Source: Dickeya poaceiphila
Lineage (GTDB): Bacteria; Pseudomonadota; Gammaproteobacteria; Enterobacterales; Enterobacteriaceae
Assembly (NCBI RefSeq): GCF_007858975.2
Contig: NZ_CP042220.2
Location: forward strand, 4,030,001 to 4,094,000
Direction: 5' to 3'
DNA length: 64,000 bases
Below are positions 63,576 to 64,000 of the stretch, piece by piece. The position numbers and the translations under genes are program-made. A model generated the notes under the pieces. It had not been told where the DNA came from. It did not search any database and saw only the letters and a list, made by a program, of their open reading frames with translations. Positions within the stretch are counted from its first letter, which is position 1. Each line of letters opens with the position of its first letter.

Positions 63576-64000
63576 CGTTTCGACCCCACATTTAATCCAC
63601 ACTTGCCGGACTGAGCATCTTTCCTGCTCTCCCTGTTAAAGCAAAATTGAATCATATCGTTGGTTTCGTTGCGGAACCAATCCTCCTCTATACCATTTAA
63701 TACACAAGGGCCAACGGTCCTCTCTTGCTATCTGTTTCATTAGTCAACTGCTTGTTACGTCTTATCTGTATGACAGGGGCAAGGCTGCTGCCAATTTCGG
63801 GATAGAGTAAGAGGGGTTGGACCATTCAATAATGACGAGTGATGAAATTGTCTTAAATAAGGATAGCGAGCGCTTCCCCTCACCACTAAGAACCGGCCTC
63901 AGAACTATGAATGGGATCTATCACGCAGCATTCGTTTTATATCGGATAGCTGACCTGCTCCCCATTGATTAACACACGACGATGTTAGTAATGTCTTCAT
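63576..64000. other. Non-coding 3' region after fis, to the window edge
   Basis: No recognisable gene in 425 bases. It contains a hairpin TTGGTTTCG-TTG-CGGAACCAA (63660-63680) with one T-G pair. A minus-strand frame enters from 64000 (ATG AAG ACA at the very edge) and stops after 31 codons near 63905; it could be a short protein or the end of a gene lying beyond the window, and I recognise neither. No tRNA or insertion-sequence end is visible. Confidence 0.5.

Overview
The window is a stretch of conserved core chromosome from an enterobacterium of the soft-rot group, most likely Dickeya or a close relative. Almost every protein is nearly collinear in length and motif content with its Escherichia coli counterpart. 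The base composition looks moderately GC-rich, dehydroquinase is the type II AroQ form next to accBC, and an alginate-lyase-family gene lies beside mtgA. The genus is inferred from memory of these families, not from a search. I see no insertion sequence, prophage, CRISPR array, tRNA or rRNA.

Layout: 1-6.0 kb (mostly minus) holds a partial polysaccharide-lyase gene, mtgA-elbB, the plus-strand sRNA gene arcZ, arcB and yhcC. A roughly 700-base non-coding stretch precedes gltBD (6.7-12.6 kb, glutamate synthase). Then come sspAB, rplM-rpsI and zapE (minus), followed by zapG, degQ and degS (plus). From 19.8 to 24.7 kb are murA, ibaG and the mlaFEDCB lipid-transport operon (minus). From 25.0 to 33.2 kb is one long plus-strand run, yrbG-kdsD-kdsC-lptC-lptA-lptB-rpoN-hpf-ptsN-rapZ-npr, linking LPS inner-core synthesis and export with sigma-54 and the nitrogen PTS.

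33.2-41.0 kb is the most lineage-variable part: pmbA, darP, a LysE-type exporter, a DUF1543 gene, and the aaeXAB aromatic-acid efflux operon with its divergent LysR regulator aaeR. From 41.0 to 51.3 kb a long minus-strand run (mreB-mreC-mreD-maf-rng-yhdP-tldD) covers cell shape, RNA decay and envelope integrity. csrD follows. From 53.7 kb everything is on the plus strand: acuI, msrPQ, aroQ-accB-accC, yhdT-panF, prmA and dusB-fis, ending in about 400 bases with no recognisable gene.

No undescribed multi-gene system was found. The more interesting signals are regulatory: the arcZ/arcB 3' overlap, a large nested hairpin in the aaeX leader, an attenuator-like hairpin between mreB and mreC, a perfect hairpin between hpf and ptsN, and CRP-like palindromes upstream of gltB and aaeR. 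Where the longest open frame disagrees with the family start, I chose the start from family alignment and ribosome-binding-site position, and the entry says so.
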